A DNA stretch of 54,326 nt from Chitinophagaceae bacterium UBA4857. Lineage in GTDB: Bacteria > Bacteroidota > Bacteroidia > Chitinophagales > Chitinophagaceae. The first letter of the stretch is position 1. Each line of letters starts with the position of its first letter. The DNA lies in NCBI GenBank assembly GCA_002399735.1, contig DHEF01000017.1:83275-137600 (forward strand). The letters are read 5' to 3'. Of this stretch, positions 1 to 6,557 are shown piece by piece. Under the pieces are notes generated by a model. It had not been told where the DNA came from, made no database searches, and saw nothing but the letters and a program-made list of their open reading frames with translations. Made by a program: the position numbers and the translations under genes.

Positions 1-33
1 CACTCTTGTGCACCTGTAACTTTACTCAACATT
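1..33 (+). repeat. Truncated dispersed repeat, right half
   Basis: Starts with CACTCTTGTG, which in the complete copies at 20223-20294 and (reverse strand) 29021-29097 follows the word TTGCGTCG. The remainder aligns with the end of the copy at 14691-14795. The left half must lie outside the window. Confidence 0.6.
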
Positions 34-210
34 GTGCAAGGTGCACCCCGACTTATCGGCGGTGCTGTATATCGCTATTCAGCCGCTAAACGCTAAAAAC
101 TTAATGCTAAACGCCGAAAGCCCAATGTACAGAGTAGTGAATTGACTTTTCATTATTGACAACTCCCTTCCGGACTATCGGACTTCCAGACTTTCCGGCT
201 TCTCCTGCTC

Positions 211-267
211 ATTAGCGAACAGAACGATGAACGGAGCGTCGCAACGAATGTTCATCTGTGTTACTAC
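211..267 (+). repeat. Dispersed repeat, GAACGGAGCGTCGCAA family
   Basis: The core GAACGGAGCGTCGCAA is at 229-244. It is flanked by ATTAGCGAAC on the left and TTCATCTGTGTTACTAC on the right. The same arrangement recurs at 35561-35620 and, in shorter or altered form, at 44571-44631, 45433-45480 and 52030-52085. GATGAAC (226-232) and GTTCATC (250-256) can pair around the core. It sits about 65 bp past the stop of the LytTR gene. Confidence 0.7.
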
Positions 268-330
268 AAATGATAACATAAAAATATAATCTGGATATAT
301 AATTTCACCTTATGCAGTTTGCATCAAACC

Positions 331-1098
331 CTATTGCTCTATCCAATCATTAAAAGCAGCTGTATTACTTTGGCTGGTTTTAAGATAATTATCCAGGCCA
401 GTTACTTTTATAGCCAGTGCATTTTTGGAGTATCGTTCTATTTTTTGTATGTGATTTTTATTAATCAGTTCACTTCTGTTAATGCGAAAAAAAACTGCGG
501 CATCAAGCAGTTCGACTATTTCATGTAAGGTAGATTCTTTCAACAAATGTTTTTTTCCCATTGTATCAAAAGCGAAAACAACACCTTCCTTTGCCTCAAA
601 AAAAACTATACTTTCAGTATCTAAAAAATATATCCCTTGATTCGTATGTACACTAAACCGTTTTTTATACTGCTTTTCTTTAAAATTTTGTTCTAAGAAT
701 TTTGAAAGATCGGTTAACAGGTTATTTTCTGTAGGGCTGGTATTTCTAAGAAGTATAAATTTATCCCACGCTTTCATAAAACGTTCTTTTGAAAAAGGTT
801 TCAATAAATAATCAATACCATTTACTTCAAAGGCGTTCATCCAAAAATTATCATACGCTGTTGAAAATATAATTGGACAAGAAACTGCGACTTCTTTATA
901 AACTTCAAATACATTACCATCTAACAACTCAATATCAGAAAAAATTAAATCTACATTGGTAGTTTGCAGAAAGTTAATAGCCGTCTCAACTGTATCAATT
1001 TCTGCAACAACGAGCGTCTCAATTTCCAGTTCTTCAATAAACCGTTTTAGCTTTTTTCTGGCAGGTATCTCGTCTTCTATAATAAGAATTTTAATCAT
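331..1098 (-). CDS. LytTR-family response regulator
   Basis: A 255-residue two-component response regulator. The receiver domain spans about residues 1-120, with the acidic pair in the start (IIEDE), the phospho-acceptor Asp55 in IFSDIELLDG and the conserved Lys100 in YLLKPF. The LytTR DNA-binding domain fills residues 145-255 (HTNQGIYFLDTESIVFFEA through FFRINRSELINKNHI). It overlaps the 3' end of the upstream kinase gene by 8 bp, so the two are translationally coupled and form a LytS/LytT-type pair. Such regulators bind DNA through a beta-rich domain rather than a helix-turn-helix. The target genes cannot be read from the sequence. Length is normal for the family and the ATG start is well placed. 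Confidence 0.92.
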   Translation of the reverse strand: MIKILIIEDEIPARKKLKRFIEELEIETLVVAEIDTVETAINFLQTTNVDLIFSDIELLDGNVFEVYKEVAVSCPIIFSTAYDNFWMNAFEVNGIDYLLKPFSKERFMKAWDKFILLRNTSPTENNLLTDLSKFLEQNFKEKQYKKRFSVHTNQGIYFLDTESIVFFEAKEGVVFAFDTMGKKHLLKESTLHEIVELLDAAVFFRINRSELINKNHIQKIERYSKNALAIKVTGLDNYLKTSQSNTAAFNDWIEQ

Positions 1099-2125
1099 GC
1101 TTTTTTGTACTGATTATGGGAATAACTACTAAAAACAGCTCTTCTGTTTTTTTAATTTTTATTGGCTCATTTGCCAGTAACTTATACTGTTCTTCCAGGT
1201 TTTTTAAAGCCCTTCCCGATATAGGCTTAACATTTCTTTTAGCAACCCTATTATTTGATACATGTATATCGGCTGTAATCTCAATTTTTATACAAACCGG
1301 GCGTTGAACCGTTCCCAGATTGTGTTGTAGCGCATTTTCAATCAATAACTGCAAGGTTAGTGGCACAATATATCCTTTATCAGATTTACCAACCACTTTC
1401 AGCTGATAGGCATTTCCATATTTGTGTTGAACTAGTTTGAAGTATTGTTTTACAAAATCCAGCTCTTCACTTATTAACACTACCTTCTTATCTGTGGCTT
1501 GTAAAACATACCTGTAAATCTCTGCAAATTCATTTAAAAAATTTGATGCTCTATCTTTATCTTCCTCAATCAACTGATCCAAAACATTGAGATTATTAAA
1601 CAAAAAATGTGGGTTTAGTTGTGTTTTAAGCTGGTTAATTCTGTTGTCTGCCAACGTCTGATTATACACAAATAACTGCTCCTGATGCTTTTTATTTTTA
1701 TGGTAGTAATAATACACCAGAAAAAAGCTGCCATAAATAAATCCGTCCAGCAAATAAGTGAAAGTTGAAAGCGTAAAAGTTTCTTGATTAAAGTTACGTG
1801 CAACATTATTAAAAACTATTGCTATGGCTAATGCTAATAATTGCATAATCCCCATGTAAACAAACAGCGATATACCAAATATTTTAACCATCTCTTTTTT
1901 GGTAAAAACACTGGAAACCTGCCAACGCCTTAGAAAAAAATTGATAACAAAAAAGAGGATAACAATTTCAATCAATGATAAGAATGCTCCTTCCGGTGTA
2001 AAAGTATATGCATTTACCTCTCGTCTTACCGTAATACGTGAATAGATAGATTGAACGTAAGCAAAAGATAAAATGAATAACAAAAAATACCTGTTGTTAT
2101 ATATTTTATGTATAAAATTTTTCAT
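1091..2125 (-). CDS. LytS-type sensor histidine kinase
   Basis: A 344-residue inner-membrane kinase of the His_kinase (PF06580) type. Four hydrophobic segments lie before residue 145 (about 13-30, 46-65, 82-106, 123-142). A short coiled stretch follows, then the phospho-acceptor box LNPHFLFNNLN with His173. The N-box is LLIENALQHN (Asn264). The glycine-rich ATP-lid box is poorly conserved: where relatives usually read GIGLKN this protein has SGRALKN (303-309). It overlaps the response regulator gene by 8 bp. It has no periplasmic sensor domain of note, so the signal is probably sensed in the membrane. Its start codon lies only 25 bp from the hairpin at 2151-2182 that ends the previous gene. 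Confidence 0.9.
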   Translation of the reverse strand: MKNFIHKIYNNRYFLLFILSFAYVQSIYSRITVRREVNAYTFTPEGAFLSLIEIVILFFVINFFLRRWQVSSVFTKKEMVKIFGISLFVYMGIMQLLALAIAIVFNNVARNFNQETFTLSTFTYLLDGFIYGSFFLVYYYYHKNKKHQEQLFVYNQTLADNRINQLKTQLNPHFLFNNLNVLDQLIEEDKDRASNFLNEFAEIYRYVLQATDKKVVLISEELDFVKQYFKLVQHKYGNAYQLKVVGKSDKGYIVPLTLQLLIENALQHNLGTVQRPVCIKIEITADIHVSNNRVAKRNVKPISGRALKNLEEQYKLLANEPIKIKKTEELFLVVIPIISTKKHD

Positions 2126-2148
2126 TTATAATACTATTGGGCAATGTA

Positions 2149-2156
2149 CAAAAATA
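2149..2156 (-). promoter_or_regulatory. Candidate -7 element for the LytS/LytT operon
   Basis: On the minus strand this reads TATTTTTG, matching the Bacteroidota -7 consensus TAnnTTTG, 24 bp before the kinase ATG. No TTTG-like -33 box is evident. The element overlaps the outer part of the terminator stem at 2151-2182, so promoter and terminator share bases. Confidence 0.35.
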
Positions 2157-2182
2157 GTCCTATACGTGTATAGGACTATTTT
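2151..2182 (-). terminator. Rho-independent terminator of the 248-residue unknown
   Basis: A perfect 15-bp stem (2151-2165 with 2168-2182) around a two-base centre. It lies 16 bp past the stop of the gene at 2199-2945, with an A-run on the plus strand giving a U-run in the minus-strand transcript. It also sits within the leader of the kinase gene. Confidence 0.75.
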
Positions 2183-2198
2183 AAAAGATATTGTTGTA

Positions 2199-2945
2199 TT
2201 ATTTTGCCTTTTCAGGAAAGGAAGCAATTGTCTTTCCTTTCTCATCAAAAAAATCAAGTTTTGCACTATTATCCTTGTCAACATAAAACATTGCCCTTGG
2301 CTTTCCTTTATCATCGAAAAGAAAGAGCCCATTACTTTCACTCATGGTTTTACCTAATACCATCCTCGGAACAGTGCCGACCAATCCTTGTTTTTTATAT
2401 TCGTTATATTTTTCCTGCATAGCTTTACGGTCTTTTTTCCCCAGCTCATCAAGTTCTCTGTTTATCTCATCCCTTTTTTGTTGCGTTTCTTTTAATGGCT
2501 GATCAATAAAAGCAAGGCTGCTTCTCACAAAACGTTCATCACCAGTTTTATCATCCTGCATTAGTAGCTGCATTACCTGGTCGCCGTCGTATTGATCGTA
2601 GGTTAACGACAAACCTGAACTATGTCCGTTTGCCGTCTTTCTGCCATCATAAATAAAGCCGCCACATTCTATACCTTCTTCATTAAAAAACAACATGCCG
2701 GAACGTTTTTTCCTACCAACATTGGTAGCCCTGTTATTTATAGTATCCTTTCCGTGAGGAAAACGATCTACATTTGTAATAATCATTTTTACCGTTCCGT
2801 CTTTTTCTATTATGTTTATTCGTTCCACATCAATTTCGCTAAACTTTTGTTTACCGGTTTTATTAAACCCAGACGATGTAATAAAAAATACACCTACCAC
2901 TGTTGCTATTGCAAATGCTCTTAAAAAAACTAATTCTCTGTTCAT
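2199..2945 (-). CDS. Conserved membrane-anchored protein, unknown function
   Basis: A 248-residue protein with one N-terminal hydrophobic segment (about residues 8-25), followed by a soluble region presumably outside the inner membrane. The sequence contains two similar beta-rich units with the pattern G-hydrophobic-F-F-(N/D)-(E/D)-(E/K)-G: SGMLFFNEEG near residue 83 and NGLFLFDDKG near 205. The second is followed by LDFFDEKGKTIASFP. A charged, probably helical stretch rich in Lys and Glu (about 150-190) separates them. Proteins of this shape occur in Bacteroidota without an assigned role, and I do not recognise a named family. It is transcribed alone, with a promoter element at 2976-2983 and a terminator at 2151-2182. 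Confidence 0.75.
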   Translation of the reverse strand: MNRELVFLRAFAIATVVGVFFITSSGFNKTGKQKFSEIDVERINIIEKDGTVKMIITNVDRFPHGKDTINNRATNVGRKKRSGMLFFNEEGIECGGFIYDGRKTANGHSSGLSLTYDQYDGDQVMQLLMQDDKTGDERFVRSSLAFIDQPLKETQQKRDEINRELDELGKKDRKAMQEKYNEYKKQGLVGTVPRMVLGKTMSESNGLFLFDDKGKPRAMFYVDKDNSAKLDFFDEKGKTIASFPEKAK

Positions 2946-2975
2946 ATTTTATATTGTTTGATTATAGTAATACCA

Positions 2976-2983
2976 CAAAACTA
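2976..2983 (-). promoter_or_regulatory. Candidate -7 element
   Basis: Minus-strand TAGTTTTG fits TAnnTTTG and lies 31 bp upstream of the ATG at 2945. A TTTG on the minus strand at 3010-3013 is too far away for a standard -33 box. Confidence 0.35.
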
Positions 2984-3110
2984 TTCCGGGTACTATATTT
3001 AATCAATTACAAAAACATGAATACAGGAAAATTTCTTTTAACCTAAGGATTTTGGGGAATGAGTGAAAATAAACAAACAGTTAATTTATTCTATTTTCAA
3101 TAAATAGTTT

Positions 3111-4103
3111 TTACATCTTATTCAATCTTTTTTTCAAAAGGCAAAGCACTCCCAATTCTTCTACTGATACTTTTTCATTTGTCTTCAGCAACTTCTTTAC
3201 TTCCTTTTTAAAAAATGTCAATGTTCGGCCTTGCAAGTAATTATCAATTACTCTTGGGTCAATGTAAGAGCTGCGGGCAATGGCCGGAGTGTTTCCTAAC
3301 TTTTCACTCACCGTAACGACGGCATCCTTAATATTTTTATTCAACTTCTTTTGGTCCTTCTCTTCTATAGCACCAATTTCATCCAAGGCCATAGCGGCAA
3401 TTACTGTTCCGGCCCAGGTTCTAAAATCTTTTGCCGAAAAATCTTCACCAATTATTTCATGAATATATCCATTCAGGTCATTGCTTTTTACATCATGAAT
3501 ATTTCCGTCTTTATCCACGTATTTAAAAATTTCATAGCCCGGTAAATCATCCAGTTCTTTTACAATTTTTGTAAGCCTTGCATCCACTATCTGCTGCTCC
3601 TGGTGTTGCCCCGATTTTCCCTTGTAGGAAAACATCATTTCATTGCCTTCAATCGTTAAATGTTTACTGCGTAATGTAGTTAAACCATAGCTTTCATTTT
3701 CTTTGGTATAAAACTCATTCCCCGGTCTAAAAAAAGCGGTCTCCAACAACCTAACCATGGTAGCCAATACTTTTTCCCTGTTCAGTTTTCTGCCACGTAA
3801 ATGCTGGCCTGTAACCCGGCGCATATGCTCCAGCTTTTCTGCAAAATGAATAATGCGGTCAAACTTTTCTTCGTCTTGCTGTTTACGAAATTTTGGATTA
3901 TAAATATATTGTTTCCGTCCTTTGGCATCAAAACCGGTTGCCCATGTTTTAGCCCTGGCAGATGTATTAATTTCTACATTATTCCACGCTGGCGGAATAA
4001 CCAACGATTTAAAATAAGCTTTTAATTTTGCGTCATTCACCACCCGCCCTTCCTTGTCTGCATAACTGAATCCTTTGCCTTTTTTGTTTCTGTAGTAGCG
4101 CAT
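3111..4103 (-). CDS. DNA topoisomerase IB, poxvirus type
   Basis: A 330-residue type IB topoisomerase, which nicks one DNA strand through a 3'-phosphotyrosine and relaxes supercoils without ATP. The N-terminal domain contains IPPAW (36-40). The catalytic domain shows the expected residues: Arg126 in FFRPGN, Lys163 in the YKGKSG hairpin, Arg228 in KDFRTWAG and the nucleophile Tyr280 in ARSSYIDP. The position of the general-acid His in the vaccinia enzyme (nine before Tyr) is Asn271, a change common in bacterial members. Length is normal for bacterial homologues. It is transcribed alone between two unrelated genes. Function is well supported by family; its cellular role in Bacteroidota is less clear because topoisomerase I of type IA is also usually present. 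Confidence 0.95.
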   Translation of the reverse strand: MRYYRNKKGKGFSYADKEGRVVNDAKLKAYFKSLVIPPAWNNVEINTSARAKTWATGFDAKGRKQYIYNPKFRKQQDEEKFDRIIHFAEKLEHMRRVTGQHLRGRKLNREKVLATMVRLLETAFFRPGNEFYTKENESYGLTTLRSKHLTIEGNEMMFSYKGKSGQHQEQQIVDARLTKIVKELDDLPGYEIFKYVDKDGNIHDVKSNDLNGYIHEIIGEDFSAKDFRTWAGTVIAAMALDEIGAIEEKDQKKLNKNIKDAVVTVSEKLGNTPAIARSSYIDPRVIDNYLQGRTLTFFKKEVKKLLKTNEKVSVEELGVLCLLKKRLNKM

Positions 4104-4192
4104 AAATTTTGGGTTTTAAATAACTGTCTTCAAGCAGCAGTTACACAAATCATACCATCATTTTTATTGAATATTTTTAATAGCATAACAAA

Positions 4193-4219
4193 AAAGCTGC
4201 AAGTTTTACTTACAGCTTT
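4193..4219 (-). terminator. Terminator of the 245-residue membrane protein gene
   Basis: AAAGCTG (4193-4199) pairs with CAGCTTT (4213-4219). A C/A mismatch and a further 3 bp (AAG/CTT) lie inside the stem, with a 5-base loop. The minus-strand transcript continues into a U-run. It starts 19 bp past the stop at 4239. Confidence 0.65.
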
Positions 4220-4238
4220 CAATATTAGAATTGTACAA

Positions 4239-4976
4239 TTATTTATTCTTCATCATCCATGGCATACTGGCCATTACCAGCGATACATAAAACTGGCTTA
4301 TCCTATCTTCCGGTGCATTACCCAAGGATTGATTGGCACTGCTTTTCCACGCATGCTTTTTAAAACTGCCGGTATAACCTGCTTGTAAACCTATAGAACT
4401 ACCGGGGTGCTTGGGCGATTTAAATGCAACACCAAATCCCGCACGATACACTAAAAACTTATTATTAAACTTAACCGGAGAAATATTATTTTGTAAAGTA
4501 GGCGAGCCTAACACATCATCAAAATCAACCGAAGAATTATCTTTATAAAACACTGCCTGATAGGCCTGAGCACCTAAACCAACCAAAGGATACAGTGTTA
4601 CTTTTTCACTTTTTAAAACATCATAACCAATATTTGCATTAAAGCCAATGTGGCGTATAGTACTACTCTGTTCATCTCTTTCACGGGTTAAACTACTACC
4701 AATGGCAATTCCTGCATCCGACACTACCCTGTTCATTTCCTTCATCCAACCCATACCCAACGTAAATGCATGGTCTTTTATGGGAGTGTATTGCGGTAGA
4801 CCAGCTACTCTGCTATTTAGTCCATCAAAGGACTGAAAATTCACACCGGCAGTCCTGGTCATCAACGCCATTATCTTGCCCATTTTTTCCTTGTCAAATT
4901 TCTTTTCTCTTTTTGTGTTTTGCGCAAAACAACTGACCGATAAACATACCAGTGTTGCAGATATTATTAGTTTCAT
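4239..4976 (-). CDS. Probable outer-membrane beta-barrel protein
   Basis: A 245-residue exported protein. Residues 1-19 (MKLIISATLVCLSVSCFAQ) form a clear signal peptide ending in Ala-Gln. The mature part has alternating hydrophobic stretches typical of short beta strands (FTLGMGWMKE, IGFNANIGYDVL, LYPLVGLGAQAYQAVF, LVYRAGFGVAF, SIGLQAGYTGSF). It ends in FYVSLVMASMPWMMKNK, a strand-like C-terminus. This suggests an 8- to 10-stranded barrel. The Cys at position 16 could be mistaken for a lipobox, but the following sequence fits signal peptidase I better. No named family is recognised. It is transcribed singly, with a terminator 19 bp downstream and a 354-bp gene-free region upstream. Confidence 0.7.
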   Translation of the reverse strand: MKLIISATLVCLSVSCFAQNTKREKKFDKEKMGKIMALMTRTAGVNFQSFDGLNSRVAGLPQYTPIKDHAFTLGMGWMKEMNRVVSDAGIAIGSSLTRERDEQSSTIRHIGFNANIGYDVLKSEKVTLYPLVGLGAQAYQAVFYKDNSSVDFDDVLGSPTLQNNISPVKFNNKFLVYRAGFGVAFKSPKHPGSSIGLQAGYTGSFKKHAWKSSANQSLGNAPEDRISQFYVSLVMASMPWMMKNK

Positions 4977-5330
4977 ACATGAGGGTTTAGCAGGTACAAT
5001 ACAAATAGAGTGCCTGAAAAATAAACCTTTGCTATTTCCTACTACTAGTTATTGTAACCCAACTTATTGACTACCGTAAAGAACACCTAAGTAGAAAAAT
5101 ATCTTTTTAAAAATCGCTTTTTTATGTCATCAACTGTAGTATTACTATCATCGTTCCTTGCGATCCGATAGGATCGGGATTTAATTTATTTCCAGTGGAA
5201 ATAAATTAAAGACTCACTCTTCTGCTGCATTAATTCTATTGGGCAAAAAAGCAGCATCGGGAAACATCACGCTATTCAGCATAATGCACAAACCTTACAT
5301 CTGTATAAAACTTTCTTATCCGGCTGTCAA
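4977..5330. other. Gene-free region with a hairpin-bearing repeat
   Basis: This stretch separates the membrane protein gene start from the ATP-grasp gene end. It holds the dispersed repeat copy at 5147-5245 with its long hairpin. GCAGCAT occurs just after it, and the rest is unremarkable AT-rich DNA. No ORF or RNA gene was recognised. Confidence 0.55.
5147..5245 (+). repeat. Dispersed repeat copy carrying a 53-bp hairpin module
   Basis: The outer parts match other copies of the family: TTGCG before, and CACTCTT followed by CTGCATTAATTCTATTGGGC after. In place of the short TCG found in copies at 20223 and 29021, this copy carries extra DNA. The 53 bp at 5158-5210 are identical in 51 positions to 14708-14760. 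Inside, 5180-5193 and 5197-5210 form a perfect 14-bp stem with loop AGT, and GATCC/GGATC makes a small second stem. Confidence 0.75.
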
Positions 5331-6191
5331 CTACAACCATTTTTTTAATGCATTGTAATAATTAGTAAATCTTTCCTTACTATTATTCATAAACAAGTAA
5401 GGTTCTATTAACTCCAGTTCCATTAAGTAAAATTTACCCTCTTTTAATATACCATCCACTCGGGCATATAAAGTATCGACCGCAAAAACATTCAGGTATT
5501 GTTTGGCCTGGTTAATTAGGTCATGTGATACAACAGGCTCCTGAATACTACCACCATGTTGGTGTTGTACACGGAAATCATTTTCCTTTGGCACTTTTAA
5601 TACCACATGACTAAACTCACCGCCAAAGAAAATGAATGACCATTCGCCTTCTTTAATGGCAGACTCAAATGGTTGTATTAAAAAATCATCGCTTTGAAAT
5701 AATTCATTCAAATACGACTCATCAACATTGTTACGCTCTACTATAATGGTGTCTTTTGCACCGGCACTAATGCAAGGTTTTACTACAACTTTATCTGTTT
5801 TCCAGATATCAAATATGCTAGAGTCAAAATTTGTATTACGCAATTGTATTTCAGTGGGAATAACCAGTAAGCCTTTTTCTTCAATCTCTTTCAGGTAACG
5901 TTTATTTACATTCCAACGTATAGTTTGGGTATTATTGAGTAACGGAATATTGTTAGCATCCAGCATATCAAGCCATTTTAAAAACTCCGTTATCTTGTCA
6001 TGATAATCCCAAGGCGATTTTAAAATAACTAACTCGTATTGGCGCCACTGCACACTTGCATCGTTCCAAATTACTTTTTCAATATCAATATTTTTTTGTT
6101 TTAAAAAATTCAGTAACTGTGTGTCCTCATCATTGGATACACCCACATTATATCTTAGCTGAACCTGATACCCTACCAATGCTATTTTCAT
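5331..6191 (-). CDS. ATP-grasp ligase, DcsG/RimK-like
   Basis: A 286-residue cytoplasmic ligase with an ATP-grasp fold. The N-terminal domain includes ILKSPWDYHD and the boundary motif NNTQTIRWNVNKRYL near residue 87. The nucleotide-binding parts include VVVKPCISAGAKDT (about 135-148). The metal-binding end reads YARVDGI followed by MELELIEPYLF (about 243-268). This motif set resembles the O-ureido-serine cyclo-ligase (DcsG) and glutathione synthetase-like branch, where a carboxylate is activated as acyl phosphate and joined to an amine. The true substrate cannot be inferred. No biosynthetic partners lie nearby, so it probably acts alone. The ATG start gives a usual N-terminus (MKIALVGYQ). 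Confidence 0.82.
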   Translation of the reverse strand: MKIALVGYQVQLRYNVGVSNDEDTQLLNFLKQKNIDIEKVIWNDASVQWRQYELVILKSPWDYHDKITEFLKWLDMLDANNIPLLNNTQTIRWNVNKRYLKEIEEKGLLVIPTEIQLRNTNFDSSIFDIWKTDKVVVKPCISAGAKDTIIVERNNVDESYLNELFQSDDFLIQPFESAIKEGEWSFIFFGGEFSHVVLKVPKENDFRVQHQHGGSIQEPVVSHDLINQAKQYLNVFAVDTLYARVDGILKEGKFYLMELELIEPYLFMNNSKERFTNYYNALKKWL

Positions 6192-6360
6192 GCTGTTATT
6201 TTTTGGAAATGTACATTAACGGAGTGAGAAAAATGAAATTTTAGCACAGCGATTACTATCAGTAAGTTTAACGAAAGTGTTTATCACAGCGAACTTCTTC
6301 ATGTTGGCGTGATATTCCTCCTATCGTCGGCATGACGGCGCTTTGGCTTGCTATTAGTTG

Positions 6361-6476
6361 AAAGGCTGCACGACTGGCAGCAGTAGCTGCAACAGTGGGG
6401 TGAATATGTGTGCGGCTGTTGCACTACTGCAGAAGGCGGGAACTGCTGCTGATTAGTATTACTACTGCTGACAGCC
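6361..6476. repeat. Structured intergenic element, copy 1
   Basis: A 116-bp element also present at 15225-15404. Ends are GGCTG (6364-6368) and CAGCC (6472-6476), which can pair. A small hairpin, GCTGC/GCAGC, lies at the left end. The main stem pairs 6383-6395 with 6416-6427 (one bulged C, 20-base loop). From 6383 on, the two copies align base for base except for one 1-base gap. The pair A6394-T6417 is G-C in the other copy, so the stem is conserved while the sequence changes. It lies 20 bp from the terminator at 6497-6534. It could be a small mobile repeat (REP/MITE type) or a structured RNA. Confidence 0.7.
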
Positions 6477-6496
6477 CCAATATTTAATGAAAAAGA

Positions 6497-6534
6497 AAAA
6501 GGGTTTAACGAATAAATATTCATTAAACCCTTTT
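6497..6534. terminator. Strong bidirectional-looking terminator after the chitinase gene
   Basis: 12 bp (6497-6508 with 6523-6534), one mismatch, then 5 bp more (GAATA/TATTC) around a 2-base centre. A-rich on the left and T-rich on the right, so it can end transcripts from both sides. It begins 23 bp beyond the chitinase stop and probably closes the whole five-gene chitin operon. Confidence 0.85.
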
Positions 6535-6557
6535 ATATTTTGTCAGTTTCTTTTTAA

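Larger units (their letters stand above)
1..330. other. Gene-free left end with repeat fragments
   Basis: This stretch lies beyond the 3' end of the LytTR regulator gene and holds no credible gene. Bases 1-33 match the right half of the dispersed repeat seen at 14691-14795 (shared TGCACC, then AACAT), so the window begins inside a repeat copy. GTGCACC at 8-14 and GGTGCAC at 40-46 form an inverted pair. Bases 211-267 are a copy of the second repeat family. The middle part (about 130-200) is a low-complexity run of TTGACTTTTCATT- and CCGGACT-like words; similar TCAATT/TCAACTCC wording occurs near 20345-20375. Confidence 0.6.
6192..6557. other. Intergenic region with structured element and terminator
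   Basis: This region lies between the ATP-grasp gene start and the chitinase stop. It contains the structured repeat at 6361-6476 and the chitinase terminator at 6497-6534. A 74-codon minus-strand frame across the repeat (6299-6523) is Cys/Ser/Pro-rich with no homology signal and is treated as spurious. Bases 6301-6350 are relatively GC-rich. Confidence 0.6.

Noticed and set aside
3091..3107. CTATTT/AAATAG hairpin after topoisomerase IB
   Set aside because: Only 6 A/T pairs, and the T-run is on the wrong strand for the minus-strand gene.
6299..6523. 74-codon minus-strand frame rich in Cys, Ser and Pro
   Set aside because: It runs across the structured repeat and part of the terminator. Its composition follows from GC-rich repeat DNA, and no domain or signal is visible.
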